Assembly (NCBI RefSeq): GCF_004803795.1
Contig: NZ_CP012543.1
Span: 310,001-374,000 of the forward strand
Origin: Campylobacter rectus
GTDB lineage: Bacteria; Campylobacterota; Campylobacteria; Campylobacterales; Campylobacteraceae
Length of the DNA stretch: 64,000 bases
Direction: 5' to 3'
Below, in pieces: positions 19,262 through 28,376 of this stretch. Both the position numbers and the translations under genes were made by a program. Under the pieces are notes generated by a model. It saw nothing but the letters and a program-made list of their open reading frames with translations, had not been told where the DNA came from and ran no database searches. Each line of letters opens with the position of its first letter. Position 1 is the first letter of the stretch.

Positions 19262-19351
19262 TTACCTGAAAGAAAATAATGCGCCATACGCCGAATAAAG
19301 CTCACTATCCAATTCCCATTTTTTCAATAAACTTAATTTTAGGTTATTCAT
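19262..19351 (-). pseudogene. Short 29-codon frame, probably a truncated gene start
   Basis: An ATG at 19351 (minus strand) with a strong AAGGAG site 8 bases upstream opens a 29-residue frame beginning MNNLKLSLLKKWELDSELY. The good ribosome site and natural-looking start suggest the 5' end of a once longer gene. It lies just downstream of the two foreign-looking genes at 19393-21094 and runs the same way. Confidence 0.4.
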
Positions 19352-19392
19352 ATTTTTATCTCCTTATTTGTTTCAATTAAGCAATAATCGTT

Positions 19393-20127
19393 TTACATTT
19401 TATGAAAAGCTCTCTCAGCGGCGTAATGCAGTTTTTTCGACAGGTTCTCAAATTCCAAAGACCAAATCGATTCATCGTATTTCCATTCAAACGGTGTTTT
19501 GTAATTTTCCCAAATTGTACAAGCCTGCTTATTTACTTCTTCAATGAGCTCCGTAATCTTCAAAGCATTGCCCGCCTCGCTCATCATCAAATGCCAGTTG
19601 TCCAAATCGGCAGGGTCTTCGGTATGGATAGATTTCTCTCGCGGAAGATAATACACAAAATCGCTTGTATCAAAAGGAAATAGTGTATGACACAGCGCAA
19701 TAGCGTAAACTTTTTGAGCTAATACGGTAGGCAGCTGCTCGTCGGAATAACCGAAGGTGGAAACATATAAAAAGCCGCGCAAAATGCCCGCTAAATTTCT
19801 ACAAACGGGAGCAAAAGCATAGTTCGAAACCTTAGTTGTTATGGCTCCGTTTCGTATAAAACTGATGGAGCTGTCTATCTCTTTTCTTCTTAGATTTACG
19901 TACTTTATCTTTTTAAACCGCCAAGAGTACATCAGTTCCAAAGAATTGTCGATGACTCGCAAATGCTTGTCTCTTTTTTCCTCTGCCGTGCCGTTTAGCT
20001 CGGCAATCCTCGTAACAGCCTGTCTCCAAAACGGGATTAATGTTTTTACCCATTCGAAATACTGCAAAAAGAGGTCATCGGGTTTTTCTTTTTCAAAAAT
20101 AGTTCTTATTTCTGTAAGTTTTATCAT
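19393..20127 (-). CDS. Hypothetical protein in a foreign-looking gene pair
   Basis: 244 residues, soluble, rich in aromatic residues (Trp, Tyr, Phe) and helices. I do not recognise the family. Codon use is more balanced, and the AAATTT motifs so common in this chromosome are almost absent, unlike its neighbours. With the DUF1963 gene upstream on the same strand (205-base gap), it looks acquired together. A GGAGCAATAAATATG-type start supports the ATG at 20127. Confidence 0.65.
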   Translation of the reverse strand: MIKLTEIRTIFEKEKPDDLFLQYFEWVKTLIPFWRQAVTRIAELNGTAEEKRDKHLRVIDNSLELMYSWRFKKIKYVNLRRKEIDSSISFIRNGAITTKVSNYAFAPVCRNLAGILRGFLYVSTFGYSDEQLPTVLAQKVYAIALCHTLFPFDTSDFVYYLPREKSIHTEDPADLDNWHLMMSEAGNALKITELIEEVNKQACTIWENYKTPFEWKYDESIWSLEFENLSKKLHYAAERAFHKM

Positions 20128-20332
20128 ATTTATTGCTCCTTTATTTATACTTGTTTGACAGCTCTTTTATATCAAATTATTATTGCCTTAATATTAATAT
20201 AAACGGGTTGCTTGCCTATCATCAGCTTCTTTAATATGATACTCCTTATCGTAATGTAATGCTTTTGAGCGTTACCCACACCGAGCTTTTTGATTTGCAC
20301 TTTGTTTGTCAGATTTTTATTTCAGTTTTTGT

Positions 20333-21094
20333 TTAACAGCAATCCCAATACATCCACACCTTATTGAAGTTTCTGTTTTTCAAATCGTCTTTATTGATAA
20401 AAAAATGAGCCGTGCCGGTATCCCCGAACATAATCTTATCATCGCTATCGATTTGCAAAAGCGAAACATCATTCTTATGTTCTTGCCCGTAATCGCGCGG
20501 ATCGGTTTGTGTAAAATATGAATAACCGCCTATCTTGTGCCCCGTGTCGTAAAATAAATCATCAAATACTTCTTTTTGTGCAGGTTCAAGCGTATCATAA
20601 AGATCCCACGGGCTTTTTCCGTTGAACATACAGCTGCACCGGAAATCTTCGGTACCGCCGTATTCTTCCGTTTCTTTAAACTGCAAACGGTGCCCGCACC
20701 ATATCGGGCAGTCTTCGTACAAATCTTCGGTTAAGAACGGAAAATCGGTTTGAGACGGCGCGTCCGTATGCTCGTGGAAAAGTATTTTTATTTCTTCGCA
20801 ATCGTACCACCCATCTGCCGAAACGAAAAACTGCAAAATACCTTTTTCCGGATAATCGGGTATATGCGGAATTTCCGAAAAATTTAATTGCGCCCATAAA
20901 ATAAGCGGCTTGCCGGCCTTGTCTTTCGGATAGTCCATACCAACAGGCAAATAAGGCATTCCTAAAAATTTGGAACTTTTTATATCCGTTGTCTCACTGT
21001 CATTTAGGGGTTCCGCAAGAATTCGGGCAGAACGCTGCCTGTATTTTTCTAAAGCGGTTTCGTATTCTTTCAGAAAATCCGGAAATTGTTTCAT
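20333..21094 (-). CDS. YwqG-like DUF1963 protein
   Basis: 253 residues. The family pattern is visible: SKFLGMPYLPVGMDYP (about 41-56), LILWAQLNFSEIPHIP (about 64-79), LQFFVSADG (about 87-95), HKIGGYSYFTQTDPR (about 186-200) and LLQIDSDDKIMFGDTGTAHFFI in two parts near the end. DUF1963 proteins are soluble and uncharacterised, and are often scattered by transfer near toxin-immunity or mobile loci. It is close to full length. Base use differs from the surrounding Campylobacter genes. It sits just beyond the 3' end of moeA. Confidence 0.8.
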   Translation of the reverse strand: MKQFPDFLKEYETALEKYRQRSARILAEPLNDSETTDIKSSKFLGMPYLPVGMDYPKDKAGKPLILWAQLNFSEIPHIPDYPEKGILQFFVSADGWYDCEEIKILFHEHTDAPSQTDFPFLTEDLYEDCPIWCGHRLQFKETEEYGGTEDFRCSCMFNGKSPWDLYDTLEPAQKEVFDDLFYDTGHKIGGYSYFTQTDPRDYGQEHKNDVSLLQIDSDDKIMFGDTGTAHFFINKDDLKNRNFNKVWMYWDCC

Positions 21095-21171
21095 AGTGAT
21101 ACTCCTTAAATTTGGCGCTGGCGGAATTTACCCTGCGCCCCTAAGTCGCAAAACTAAATTTAACCTCAAAT

Positions 21172-22368
21172 TTAAACCATTTTTAGCACTTCGACTATCT
21201 CGCCCTTTGCGATAAATTCGGTCTCTTTCGGGACGATTAAAAGCGCGGCGCCCCCTGTTAGGTTATTTACGATCGCCGAGCTGCCGAGCTTCTTGCCGTC
21301 TAAATTTACGTAAATTTTGCCGCCCAGATTTACTAAATTTACCGCCGTAAACTCCAAAAACGGCGAGCGCTTTTTGTAGTCCTCGTCCATGATCGCCGTG
21401 ATTTTGGGCTCACTAGCGCCAAACCACGCGTTTAGCAGCACGCGCACGTAGAGCACGCACATCACCATCGCCGAGTACGGGAAGCCCGGCAGCGCAAAAA
21501 TGTATTTTTCGCCCGCTTTTGCGACCTTGATGTGGCGGCCCGGTTTGATCGCGGTGCCGTCTATTATGATGTCGAAATTTTCGCCCAGCGCGCCCTTGAC
21601 GAAGTCGTAGTCGCCCATGCTGATGCCGCCCGTGGTGACGAGTACGTCGGCTGATTTTAGTGCGCGGACGATGGCGTCTTTTACGAGCTCGGCGCGGTCG
21701 CGCACTATCTCGCACAGCACGGGTTCGCCGCCCATTTTGCGCACCATGGCCGCGATGCCTACGTGATTTGAGCTGTGGATTTGCGCGGCGTTTTCTAGCG
21801 GCTCTCCGAGGTCCTTTATCTCGCTTCCGGTCGCTAGCACCGCAACTCTAGGCCGCACGAATACGCTAACGTTAAAGATCCCAAGCTCGGCTAGCAGCGC
21901 AGTCTCGGCGTAGCCTATCGTCGCGCCTTTTTTGATTAGGATTTCGCCTTTTTTGTAGCTTTCGCCGACTTCGCGCACGGCAAAGCCCCTCGGCACGGGC
22001 TTTTTGATAAAGATCTTGCCGCCTGATACCTCGACGTTTTCGACCGGGATTAACGTGTCGGCACCATCGCTCATCAGCGAGCCGGTGAAAGTTTTGACGC
22101 ATTTTACGCTTTCTACCTTTAGCCCTTTGTCGCTACCTGCGGGCAGGTCGGTGATGAGCTTAAGCTCGCTTAGGCCCTCTTGCCACGCAAAAGCGTAGCC
22201 GTCCATCGCGGAGACGGGCCGGGCGGGGTAGTTATCCTGCGCCGCGATATCTACGGCGATACGTCGATCGAGTGCTTGCGTGAGAGTGACCTTTTCTACG
22301 CGGTCCCAGGGGGCGAGCGTCAGGCGTAAAATTTCAAGAGAGGCCTCATAGCTCATAAATTCTTTCAT
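21172..22368 (-). CDS. moeA: Molybdopterin molybdenumtransferase MoeA
   Basis: 398 residues, normal length. It inserts molybdate (or tungstate) into adenylylated molybdopterin to form the active cofactor. Visible motifs: PVSAMDGYAF (about 46-55), FTGSLMSDGADTLIPVE (about 93-109), VLATGSEI, the MoCF-binding TTGGISMGDYDFVK (about 243-256) and ALPGFPYSAMV. Domain IV ends with the sequence duplicated at 14628-14705. Moco genes moaD and moaE and the molybdate transporter are also in the window. A palindromic repeat lies just upstream. Confidence 0.95.
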   Translation of the reverse strand: MKEFMSYEASLEILRLTLAPWDRVEKVTLTQALDRRIAVDIAAQDNYPARPVSAMDGYAFAWQEGLSELKLITDLPAGSDKGLKVESVKCVKTFTGSLMSDGADTLIPVENVEVSGGKIFIKKPVPRGFAVREVGESYKKGEILIKKGATIGYAETALLAELGIFNVSVFVRPRVAVLATGSEIKDLGEPLENAAQIHSSNHVGIAAMVRKMGGEPVLCEIVRDRAELVKDAIVRALKSADVLVTTGGISMGDYDFVKGALGENFDIIIDGTAIKPGRHIKVAKAGEKYIFALPGFPYSAMVMCVLYVRVLLNAWFGASEPKITAIMDEDYKKRSPFLEFTAVNLVNLGGKIYVNLDGKKLGSSAIVNNLTGGAALLIVPKETEFIAKGEIVEVLKMV

Positions 22369-22383
22369 TTTTTGTCCTTTTTT

Positions 22384-22530
22384 GATTCCCCATAAATGAC
22401 GGATTTCAAGCTTTAAAATTTTAAACCCGTTTCGGTTACGGACGACGAGTCCGCGCCCTCACGGGTTAAAATTTTAAAGTTAAACTACGCCTATTCTGTC
22501 TGGAATATTTCTGCCGATTTTACTAAATTT
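22384..22530. repeat. Palindromic TGATTCCCC repeat, copy A
   Basis: It starts with GATTCCCC and contains a stem (22411-22430 with 22461-22479, one bulge) around a 30-base loop. It ends with a conserved CTACGCCTATTCTGTCTGG-type tail. Copies B (28375-28610) and C (52068-52215) share the same order of parts. It lies between divergent moeA and telA-2. Confidence 0.85.
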
Positions 22531-22599
22531 AATCGTAAATTATGCTAATAAAGCATAGAAGTTTATTATTAGGCCTGTCAAAAAGCGTACGAATTTAGT

Positions 22600-22605
22600 T
22601 ATAAT
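22600..22605 (+). promoter_or_regulatory. -10 promoter element for telA-2
   Basis: TATAAT, 30 bases before the GTG start of the TelA-like gene, in an AT-rich region typical of Campylobacter promoters. Confidence 0.5.
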
Positions 22606-22634
22606 AGCTCTCAAATTTAAGCAAAGGATCAGCC

Positions 22635-23708
22635 GTGAATCAACCCCAGATCGCTAAAACGCCTCAAGACGTCGTCGCTCTACTCATCGAAAAAAGGAAA
22701 GAATTTAACGATCCGAAAGAATTTATCGTATCGTTTGGCAAGGACGAACTGGGCGAGTTTGAAAAGCTAAACAGCGATATGGATATGAAGGTCGGCGACC
22801 TGCTTAGTATGAGCCAAAGCGTGGGAAGCTCGGTCGGCGAGTCGCTAAAGTCGGTCAAAAAATACTCCGCCGAGCTCATCAAGGCAAGCGATAAGATAAA
22901 AGAGGGCGGACTGGGTGCGAAATTTATAAATTTCTTGCTCGGTAAAGACCTGGCCGCCGAACTAGCTAGCAAATATCAAAGCGTGTCAAGCTTGTTTGAA
23001 GAGATCACGGCAAATTTAAAGCACTCGATAAATGTTTTAGAAGCTAGAAACGCCGAAATATCCGAGAAGCAAAAGGAACTCTCGCTCATCATCGAAAGCC
23101 TAAAAGGCAAGATAGAAATTTTAAGCAAAACAGACGAGCTCATCGAAAATTTAGCGGCAAATCAAACGGACGAAGAGCAGAAAAAATTTCTCCTCGAAGA
23201 GGCGCTATTTTACATCCGTATGCATCTGCAAAATTTGCAACAAGTGCTCGTGGTGATGCAGCAAAGCCTCGCAAACTACGCCACTATCAAGCACAATAAC
23301 TCGCTTTTAAGTTTCGCCACGCAAAACACGATCACCACTAGCATCACCGCGCTAAAAACCAACGTCTATATCGCAAGCGCCGCACAGGAAGGCAAAAAGC
23401 AGCTAAAGGCCGTTTCCGAGATGGACAAGCTAGCTAGCGACGTCATCCTAAAAAACGCGCAGGATGTAAATGATACGGCAACAGACGTGATGGCAAAGGT
23501 CGCAGGCGGCGCGCTGGATAACCAAAACCTTGAAAAAGCGATAAATTTGATGATAGATTCGCTAGATAAGATAGAAAATTTCAAAAACGAGGCGCTGCCG
23601 AAGATGAAAGAAAATATCGCTAAAATCGCGCAGATGAGTAAGACGCTGGAAAGCAAGGTAAATAAGCTCGAAAAGATCGAGCAAAGCGACATATATAGCA
23701 TCGAATAG
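22635..23708 (+). CDS. TelA-like protein, second copy
   Basis: 357 residues, almost entirely helical with long coiled-coil stretches (about 95-165 and 180-330). It shares with the TelA at 17338-18504 the helical order, the central LLNxN/LHNxNLLSFATQ-type region and the final four-helix segment, so it is a diverged TelA-family paralogue. The GTG start is chosen because AAAGGA lies 7 bases upstream. YqiJ- and flotillin YqiK-like genes follow on the same strand, suggesting a membrane-integrity unit. Confidence 0.7.
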   Translation: MNQPQIAKTPQDVVALLIEKRKEFNDPKEFIVSFGKDELGEFEKLNSDMDMKVGDLLSMSQSVGSSVGESLKSVKKYSAELIKASDKIKEGGLGAKFINFLLGKDLAAELASKYQSVSSLFEEITANLKHSINVLEARNAEISEKQKELSLIIESLKGKIEILSKTDELIENLAANQTDEEQKKFLLEEALFYIRMHLQNLQQVLVVMQQSLANYATIKHNNSLLSFATQNTITTSITALKTNVYIASAAQEGKKQLKAVSEMDKLASDVILKNAQDVNDTATDVMAKVAGGALDNQNLEKAINLMIDSLDKIENFKNEALPKMKENIAKIAQMSKTLESKVNKLEKIEQSDIYSIE

Positions 23709-23923
23709 AGCGGAGCGAAGGTTAAATTTGACCTAAAACGCGATAAGCTTTCGGGCTAAATTTGAGCGTAAAACGGTAAAATTTCGCTCAAATTTAACTT
23801 TGCTTTGCGGCTCTGGCGATAGCAAATTTACGCTCGGCGGACAAATCCTCGTTCAAATTTAAGCCGTGGCAGTCAAATTTGATTTCGCACGCGGTAAAAT
23901 TTAAAAACAAAAAAAGGTAAAAA

Positions 23924-24541
23924 ATGGATCAAATTTTGGCGCTTCTTGGCAATAACCTAATCTTTTCCGTTCCGCTGGCTATCGTTACGGTTTTTACTCT
24001 GCTTGAGATTGTTTTGATTGTGACTGGATTTTCCTTGCTTGAGCCGCTAAACGGTCTGTTTGACGGGGTGGATGGTATCGACGCGCCCGGTACCGAACTG
24101 CTGGCGTGGGCAAACAAAGGCGGCGTGCCTAGCACCGTTTTTTACGGGATCTTGTTTATGAGTTTTGGCGCGTGCGGGCTTTTTGTCGTTAGCGTTTTTT
24201 ACGGCTCCGCCTCGCCTGCGTGGTATATGAGCGCGGTTATCGCCGTAGTTTCGTTTTTCGCCGCTTTGGCTTGGACTAGATGGGTGAGCTTGCTTGCGGC
24301 AAAATACCTGCCTCAGGTGCAAAGCGCGGCCTTTAGCAAAAAAGAGCTTCTTGGCTGCGAATGCGAAGTAAAGGACTATAAAATAACCAAAGAACAAGGC
24401 GGCGACGTCAAGGTCACTGGTAAAAACGGTAAGGAGCGTTTCGTCTTTGCGCGGGCTGCGGATGAAAATGAGCTTGTAAAAGGCGATGTCGCGCTTATCG
24501 TTAAGATCGATAAAAATAACTTTTACATCAAGAAAAAATAA
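23924..24541 (+). CDS. YqiJ-like (DUF1449/NfeD-related) membrane protein
   Basis: 205 residues. Three membrane segments (about 14-38, 70-92 and 97-118) precede a C-terminal OB-fold-like domain (about 140-205). This is the YqiJ layout, and the flotillin gene yqiK follows after a 24-base gap, as in other proteobacteria. NfeD/YqiJ proteins are partners of flotillin/SPFH proteins in the inner membrane. An AAAAAAGG site precedes the ATG. Confidence 0.75.
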   Translation: MDQILALLGNNLIFSVPLAIVTVFTLLEIVLIVTGFSLLEPLNGLFDGVDGIDAPGTELLAWANKGGVPSTVFYGILFMSFGACGLFVVSVFYGSASPAWYMSAVIAVVSFFAALAWTRWVSLLAAKYLPQVQSAAFSKKELLGCECEVKDYKITKEQGGDVKVTGKNGKERFVFARAADENELVKGDVALIVKIDKNNFYIKKK

Positions 24542-24565
24542 TAAATTTAATCTAAGGAGAATAGT

Positions 24566-26521
24566 ATGAATTTTGACGGGATGACTTCTTTGGCCGTATT
24601 TGTCGGCATAGGACTCTTTTCTATCATTATCTTGGGTATCGTCTTTTCAAGGCTTTACCGAAAAACGACAAAGGAGCTTACGTTCGTGCGAACGGGCTTT
24701 GGCGGCGAAAAGGTCGTCGTAGACGGCGGTGCGCTGATACTGCCGATACTGCATGATTATATCGACATAAATATGCAGTCGATGAAGGTCACGGTAGCTC
24801 GCTCTAAAAGCGATAGCTTCATAACCAAAGATAGGATGCGCGTGGATATCACGGCTGATTTTTATATCAGAGTGGGCGAGGATAGAGAGTCTATCTCTCG
24901 CGCGGCGCAGACGCTGGGTAAAAAAACGATCGATCTGCGCGAGCTAACCGGGCTGATAGAAGGCAAGCTCATCGCCACGCTCCGTTCGGTGGCAAGCTCG
25001 ATGGAGATGAAAGAACTGCACGAAAAAAGGGATGAATTTAGCTCGCAGGTCAAAAACGCTATCGAAGCCGATCTATCTAAAAACGGCCTTCAACTAGAGT
25101 CCGTCTCTCTCACGTCGCTAGATCAAACGGCTAAAGAGTTTTTTAACGAAAACAACGCCTTTGACGCTGAGGGCTTGACCAGCTTAACGCAGACTATCGA
25201 GGAGCGCAAAAAGCTACGAAACGATATCGAGCGCTCGACTGAGGTGCAAATCGCGCAGAAAAACTACGAAACGCAGTCGGAGAAATTTGAAATCCAAAGA
25301 AAACAAGCCGAGGCTGAAGCCACGCAACAAACTAAGATAGCGAATTTCCAAGCCGAGCAAGAAGCGCTAAGAGCAAAAGAAGCCGAAAGTAGGCGCAAGG
25401 AGGCCGAAGAAGCCAAGATCGTCGCAAACAAAGCCATCGAAGAGGCGCAGATAAACAAAGCAAAGGCTATCAAAGAAACCGAGATCGAAAAGGAAAAAGC
25501 CCTCGAAATCGCCACTCAAAACAAAAACATCGAGATAGCCAAGAAAAATCAAGAGGTTGAAGAGGTCAGGATCGCCGCTCACAAAGCCATCGAACAAGCT
25601 GAAATCGAAAAGGCCAAAACCATAGAAACGGTCGAGGTGCAAAAGGCCAGAGTTGTCAAAGAAGCCGAGATAGAAAAGGAAAAGGTCATTGAGCTGGCAA
25701 ATCAGAGCAAAAATATCGAAATCGCTAAAAAGGTCGAAGAAGAAGCCGTGGCTAAAACCCTAGCCAACGAGAAAAAGGCGCTAGAAGCCGCGTCGCTGGA
25801 AAAGATCAAAACCGCCTCCGAAATAGAACAGGCCGAGCGTATCAAAAAGCTAGCTCTAATCGAAGCACAGCAAGATGCCGAGCAGCTATCTATCGAGAAA
25901 ACCGTCGCCGCAAAGGCTGAAAAAGAGGCCGAGGAAAACCTAGCCGAAGCTGCTAAAATCAAAGCGATGGGCACAAGCGAAGCGCTAAAGATCAAAGCTA
26001 CCGCAGAAGCCGAAGCCATAAAGATAACGGCTGAAGCCAACAGGCTAAACTACGAGGTCGAGGCTAAGGGTAAAACCGAGATAAATAACGCCGAAAACAT
26101 CGTCTCGGCGGCGATTTTGGAAAATAGATTTAAGCTCGCCTTGATCGAGTTTATGCCGCAAATCATCGCCCAGGTCGTAAAACCCGCAGAGAAAATCGAC
26201 TCTATCAAAATCGTGCAAATGGCGGGCCTTGGCGGTGCAAATCAGGGCGGCGCCGGCTCAAATACTAACGGCGGCGTTAGCAACACGGGCGCATCGCTCT
26301 CCGATCAAATCGTAAATGCGTCTTTAAACTATAAAGTAAATGCGCCCATAATCGACGATCTAATGAAGCAAGTAGGCATAGATCTAAACGGTGGAATACA
26401 AAATATCGCTTCGCCCTTGCTAAGCGGCTGCGAAAAACCTAAAGACGCGTCAAATTTGAGCTCAAAAGAGACCGAGAAATCTAACGTCTCAAATGAGCAA
26501 AAAGAGGGGAAGAAAAAGTAA
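24566..26521 (+). CDS. yqiK: Flotillin-like SPFH protein YqiK
   Basis: 651 residues. One N-terminal membrane helix (about 8-30) is followed by an SPFH/band-7 domain (about 37-215: FVRTGFGGEKVVVDGG, TITADFYIRV-like strands) and then a very long coiled coil (about 215-500) of EAExxKIxA repeats, including near-duplicated blocks of KAIExxxIEKAK type. The C-terminus (about 545-651) is Gly/Asn/Ser-rich. Flotillins assemble into membrane rafts with NfeD/YqiJ partners. The tail is longer and less ordered than in E. coli YqiK. It ends the telA-2/yqiJ/yqiK group. Confidence 0.85.
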   Translation: MNFDGMTSLAVFVGIGLFSIIILGIVFSRLYRKTTKELTFVRTGFGGEKVVVDGGALILPILHDYIDINMQSMKVTVARSKSDSFITKDRMRVDITADFYIRVGEDRESISRAAQTLGKKTIDLRELTGLIEGKLIATLRSVASSMEMKELHEKRDEFSSQVKNAIEADLSKNGLQLESVSLTSLDQTAKEFFNENNAFDAEGLTSLTQTIEERKKLRNDIERSTEVQIAQKNYETQSEKFEIQRKQAEAEATQQTKIANFQAEQEALRAKEAESRRKEAEEAKIVANKAIEEAQINKAKAIKETEIEKEKALEIATQNKNIEIAKKNQEVEEVRIAAHKAIEQAEIEKAKTIETVEVQKARVVKEAEIEKEKVIELANQSKNIEIAKKVEEEAVAKTLANEKKALEAASLEKIKTASEIEQAERIKKLALIEAQQDAEQLSIEKTVAAKAEKEAEENLAEAAKIKAMGTSEALKIKATAEAEAIKITAEANRLNYEVEAKGKTEINNAENIVSAAILENRFKLALIEFMPQIIAQVVKPAEKIDSIKIVQMAGLGGANQGGAGSNTNGGVSNTGASLSDQIVNASLNYKVNAPIIDDLMKQVGIDLNGGIQNIASPLLSGCEKPKDASNLSSKETEKSNVSNEQKEGKKK

Positions 26522-27308
26522 ATTCGGTTGCAAATTTGGTAAGTAGCCGTTTTGGGCGAGTAAAATTTACAGGCCAAGACCCGCACCTTTAAAACGCTAA
26601 ATTTGGTTTTGGTTAAATTTAATGCCATGCGCTTAAATTCCTTTAAACGGAAATGATTGTTTGAAACCGTCCTGCTTCTTTGTTAAGGGGAAAGGGGCTT
26701 AAATTACGCTCTGCTCTGCTTCACGCTTTGCGTTCACAGCTTTTGGGGAAGCAGTTGCGAGCGCTAGCAGTCTCTTCTTGCTTGCAAGCCGCTTTGGCAG
26801 AGTGCAGCGACGGTAGCGAACGCAGTGAAGCTAAGCAAAAAAGCCCCCCCCTTTTTTTACAATCCCCTATCCCCTACGACGCGAGAAGTTGCTGCACTGC
26901 GTGTAGATTTATCTGGCGCTTACGCGCCGTACTTTAAGTTTAGTATTTTCAAGCTACGAGTCTTGGCGAGTAAATTTAAAAATTTGCGCTTGATTTGCGA
27001 TTTTGGCGACGCCAAATTTTGAAAATTTATGAAATTTAAACGACTATTCTTTCATACAGTCCAATTTTAAGAATCCCCAAAAAATTTACCGCCTGCCCAA
27101 AGCGCCCAAATTTAGCGCTTTACCATAAATTTACGGCAAATTTGCCCGCATCGCCCGCGGCTTTTATAAATTTAGCCGCCGAGCCGAATTTGCAAATTTT
27201 CCTCAAATTTGATTAAATCCAAATCAAATTTTATTAATTTTTTATTTTAACATCAGTAAAATATCGCCCAAGAAATCGGGTCGATTTTACCTTTTCAAAG
27301 GACACTTT
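26522..27308. other. Gene-free region around a MITE-like element
   Basis: It contains the MITE-like element at 26680-26862 and its shared flank to about 26940, then AAATTT-rich filler up to yedE. Short open frames here follow the repeat and are not credible genes. Confidence 0.6.
26680..26862. mobile_element. MITE-like element, copy 1
   Basis: Bounded by imperfect terminal inverted repeats: TTGTTAAGGGGAAAGGGG at the left and, read inward from the right, TTGTAAAAAAAGGGGGGGG. The interior is GC-rich with AGCGACGGTAGCGAACGCAG-type repeats. The same element is present in opposite orientation at 52336-52506, and about 75 bases of flank (to about 26940) are shared too. No coding capacity. Confidence 0.75.
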
Positions 27309-28376
27309 ATGAATTTTTCAAACTCAAAATGGTTTATCGCCTCAGGTGCGGCGCTCGGCGCTCTGGGTGCGCTGCTTGCGTATTTTGGCAACCCCGGCAA
27401 TATGGGCGTTTGCGCGGCTTGCTTTTTGCGCGATACGGCGGGAGCGTTCGGCTTTCACCGCGCCGGAGTCGTGCAGTACGTGCGCCCGGAGATCATCGGG
27501 CTTATTTTGGGCGGCTTTTTAGCCAGCGTGCTTTGGACGAAGGAGTTTGGCGCGACCACGGGCTCGTCGCCTTTCGTGCGCTTTTTTCTCGGATTTTTCG
27601 CGATGATCGGCTGCCTCGTGTTTTTGGGCTGCCCGTGGAGAGCGTTTTTGCGTCTTGGCGGCGGCGATATGACGGCGGTTGCGGGATTTGTCGGGATTTT
27701 TGCGGGCGTGTGCGCGGGCGTATTTTTCAAAAAGCTCGGCTACGGCCTCACGAATGAGACTAAAACCCAGGCCGCGATAGGCGTTTTGCCGACGGTTATG
27801 GGTATTTTGCTGCTTGCTGCACTTGCGTTTGGACTAAAGCTCGGCGAAAACGGCGCGCTTTTTAGCTCTGCCAAAGGCCCCGGCTCCATGCACGCTCCGA
27901 TCCTGATCTCGCTTGGTTTTAGCATCGTAGTGGGCGCGCTAATGCACAAAAGTAAATTTTGCAGCGTCGGGGCGTTTGGTAGGCTTTTCAAAAAGGATTT
28001 CTCGATGTTTACGGGGATCGTCAGCATCGTGGTCTTTGCTAGCGTCGTAAATTTGGCGCTCGGGCAGTATAAATTCGGCTTTGAGGGCCAGCCTATCGCA
28101 CACAACGACGTGCTTTGGAACTTCCTTAGTATGACGCTGGCCGGGCTTTGCTTTAGCCTGAGCGAAGGCTGCCCCGGCAAGCATCTCGTGCAAATGGGCA
28201 CGGGCAATCTAAGCTCCGTTATATTTGTCATCGGTATGACCGCAGGCGCGGCCGTAGCGCACAACTTCTTGCTCGCCAGCTCGCCGAGCGGCATAACGGC
28301 GGCGGCTCCGTGGGCGGTGGCGATGGGGTTTGTTTTTGCGGTTTATGTGGGATTTTTTCACAAAAAAGCCGCTTGA
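27309..28376 (+). CDS. yedE: YedE/FdhT selenium-metabolism membrane protein
   Basis: 355 residues with about 9-10 membrane helices. Two YeeE/YedE-type repeats carry cysteine-containing motifs: GVCAACFLRD (about 34-43), CPWRAFLRL (about 109-117), KSKFCSVGAFGR (about 214-225) and SEGCPGKHLVQMG (about 280-292). It is the putative selenium importer that, with YedF, supports formate dehydrogenase activity in Campylobacter (FdhT). The stop codon TGA is the first part of palindromic repeat copy B. yedF and selD are about 5 kb downstream. Confidence 0.85.
   Translation: MNFSNSKWFIASGAALGALGALLAYFGNPGNMGVCAACFLRDTAGAFGFHRAGVVQYVRPEIIGLILGGFLASVLWTKEFGATTGSSPFVRFFLGFFAMIGCLVFLGCPWRAFLRLGGGDMTAVAGFVGIFAGVCAGVFFKKLGYGLTNETKTQAAIGVLPTVMGILLLAALAFGLKLGENGALFSSAKGPGSMHAPILISLGFSIVVGALMHKSKFCSVGAFGRLFKKDFSMFTGIVSIVVFASVVNLALGQYKFGFEGQPIAHNDVLWNFLSMTLAGLCFSLSEGCPGKHLVQMGTGNLSSVIFVIGMTAGAAVAHNFLLASSPSGITAAAPWAVAMGFVFAVYVGFFHKKAA

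Noticed and set aside
26680-27022. Open frames in the MITE-like region
   Set aside because: They follow the repeat sequence, and the second copy does not preserve the frame.
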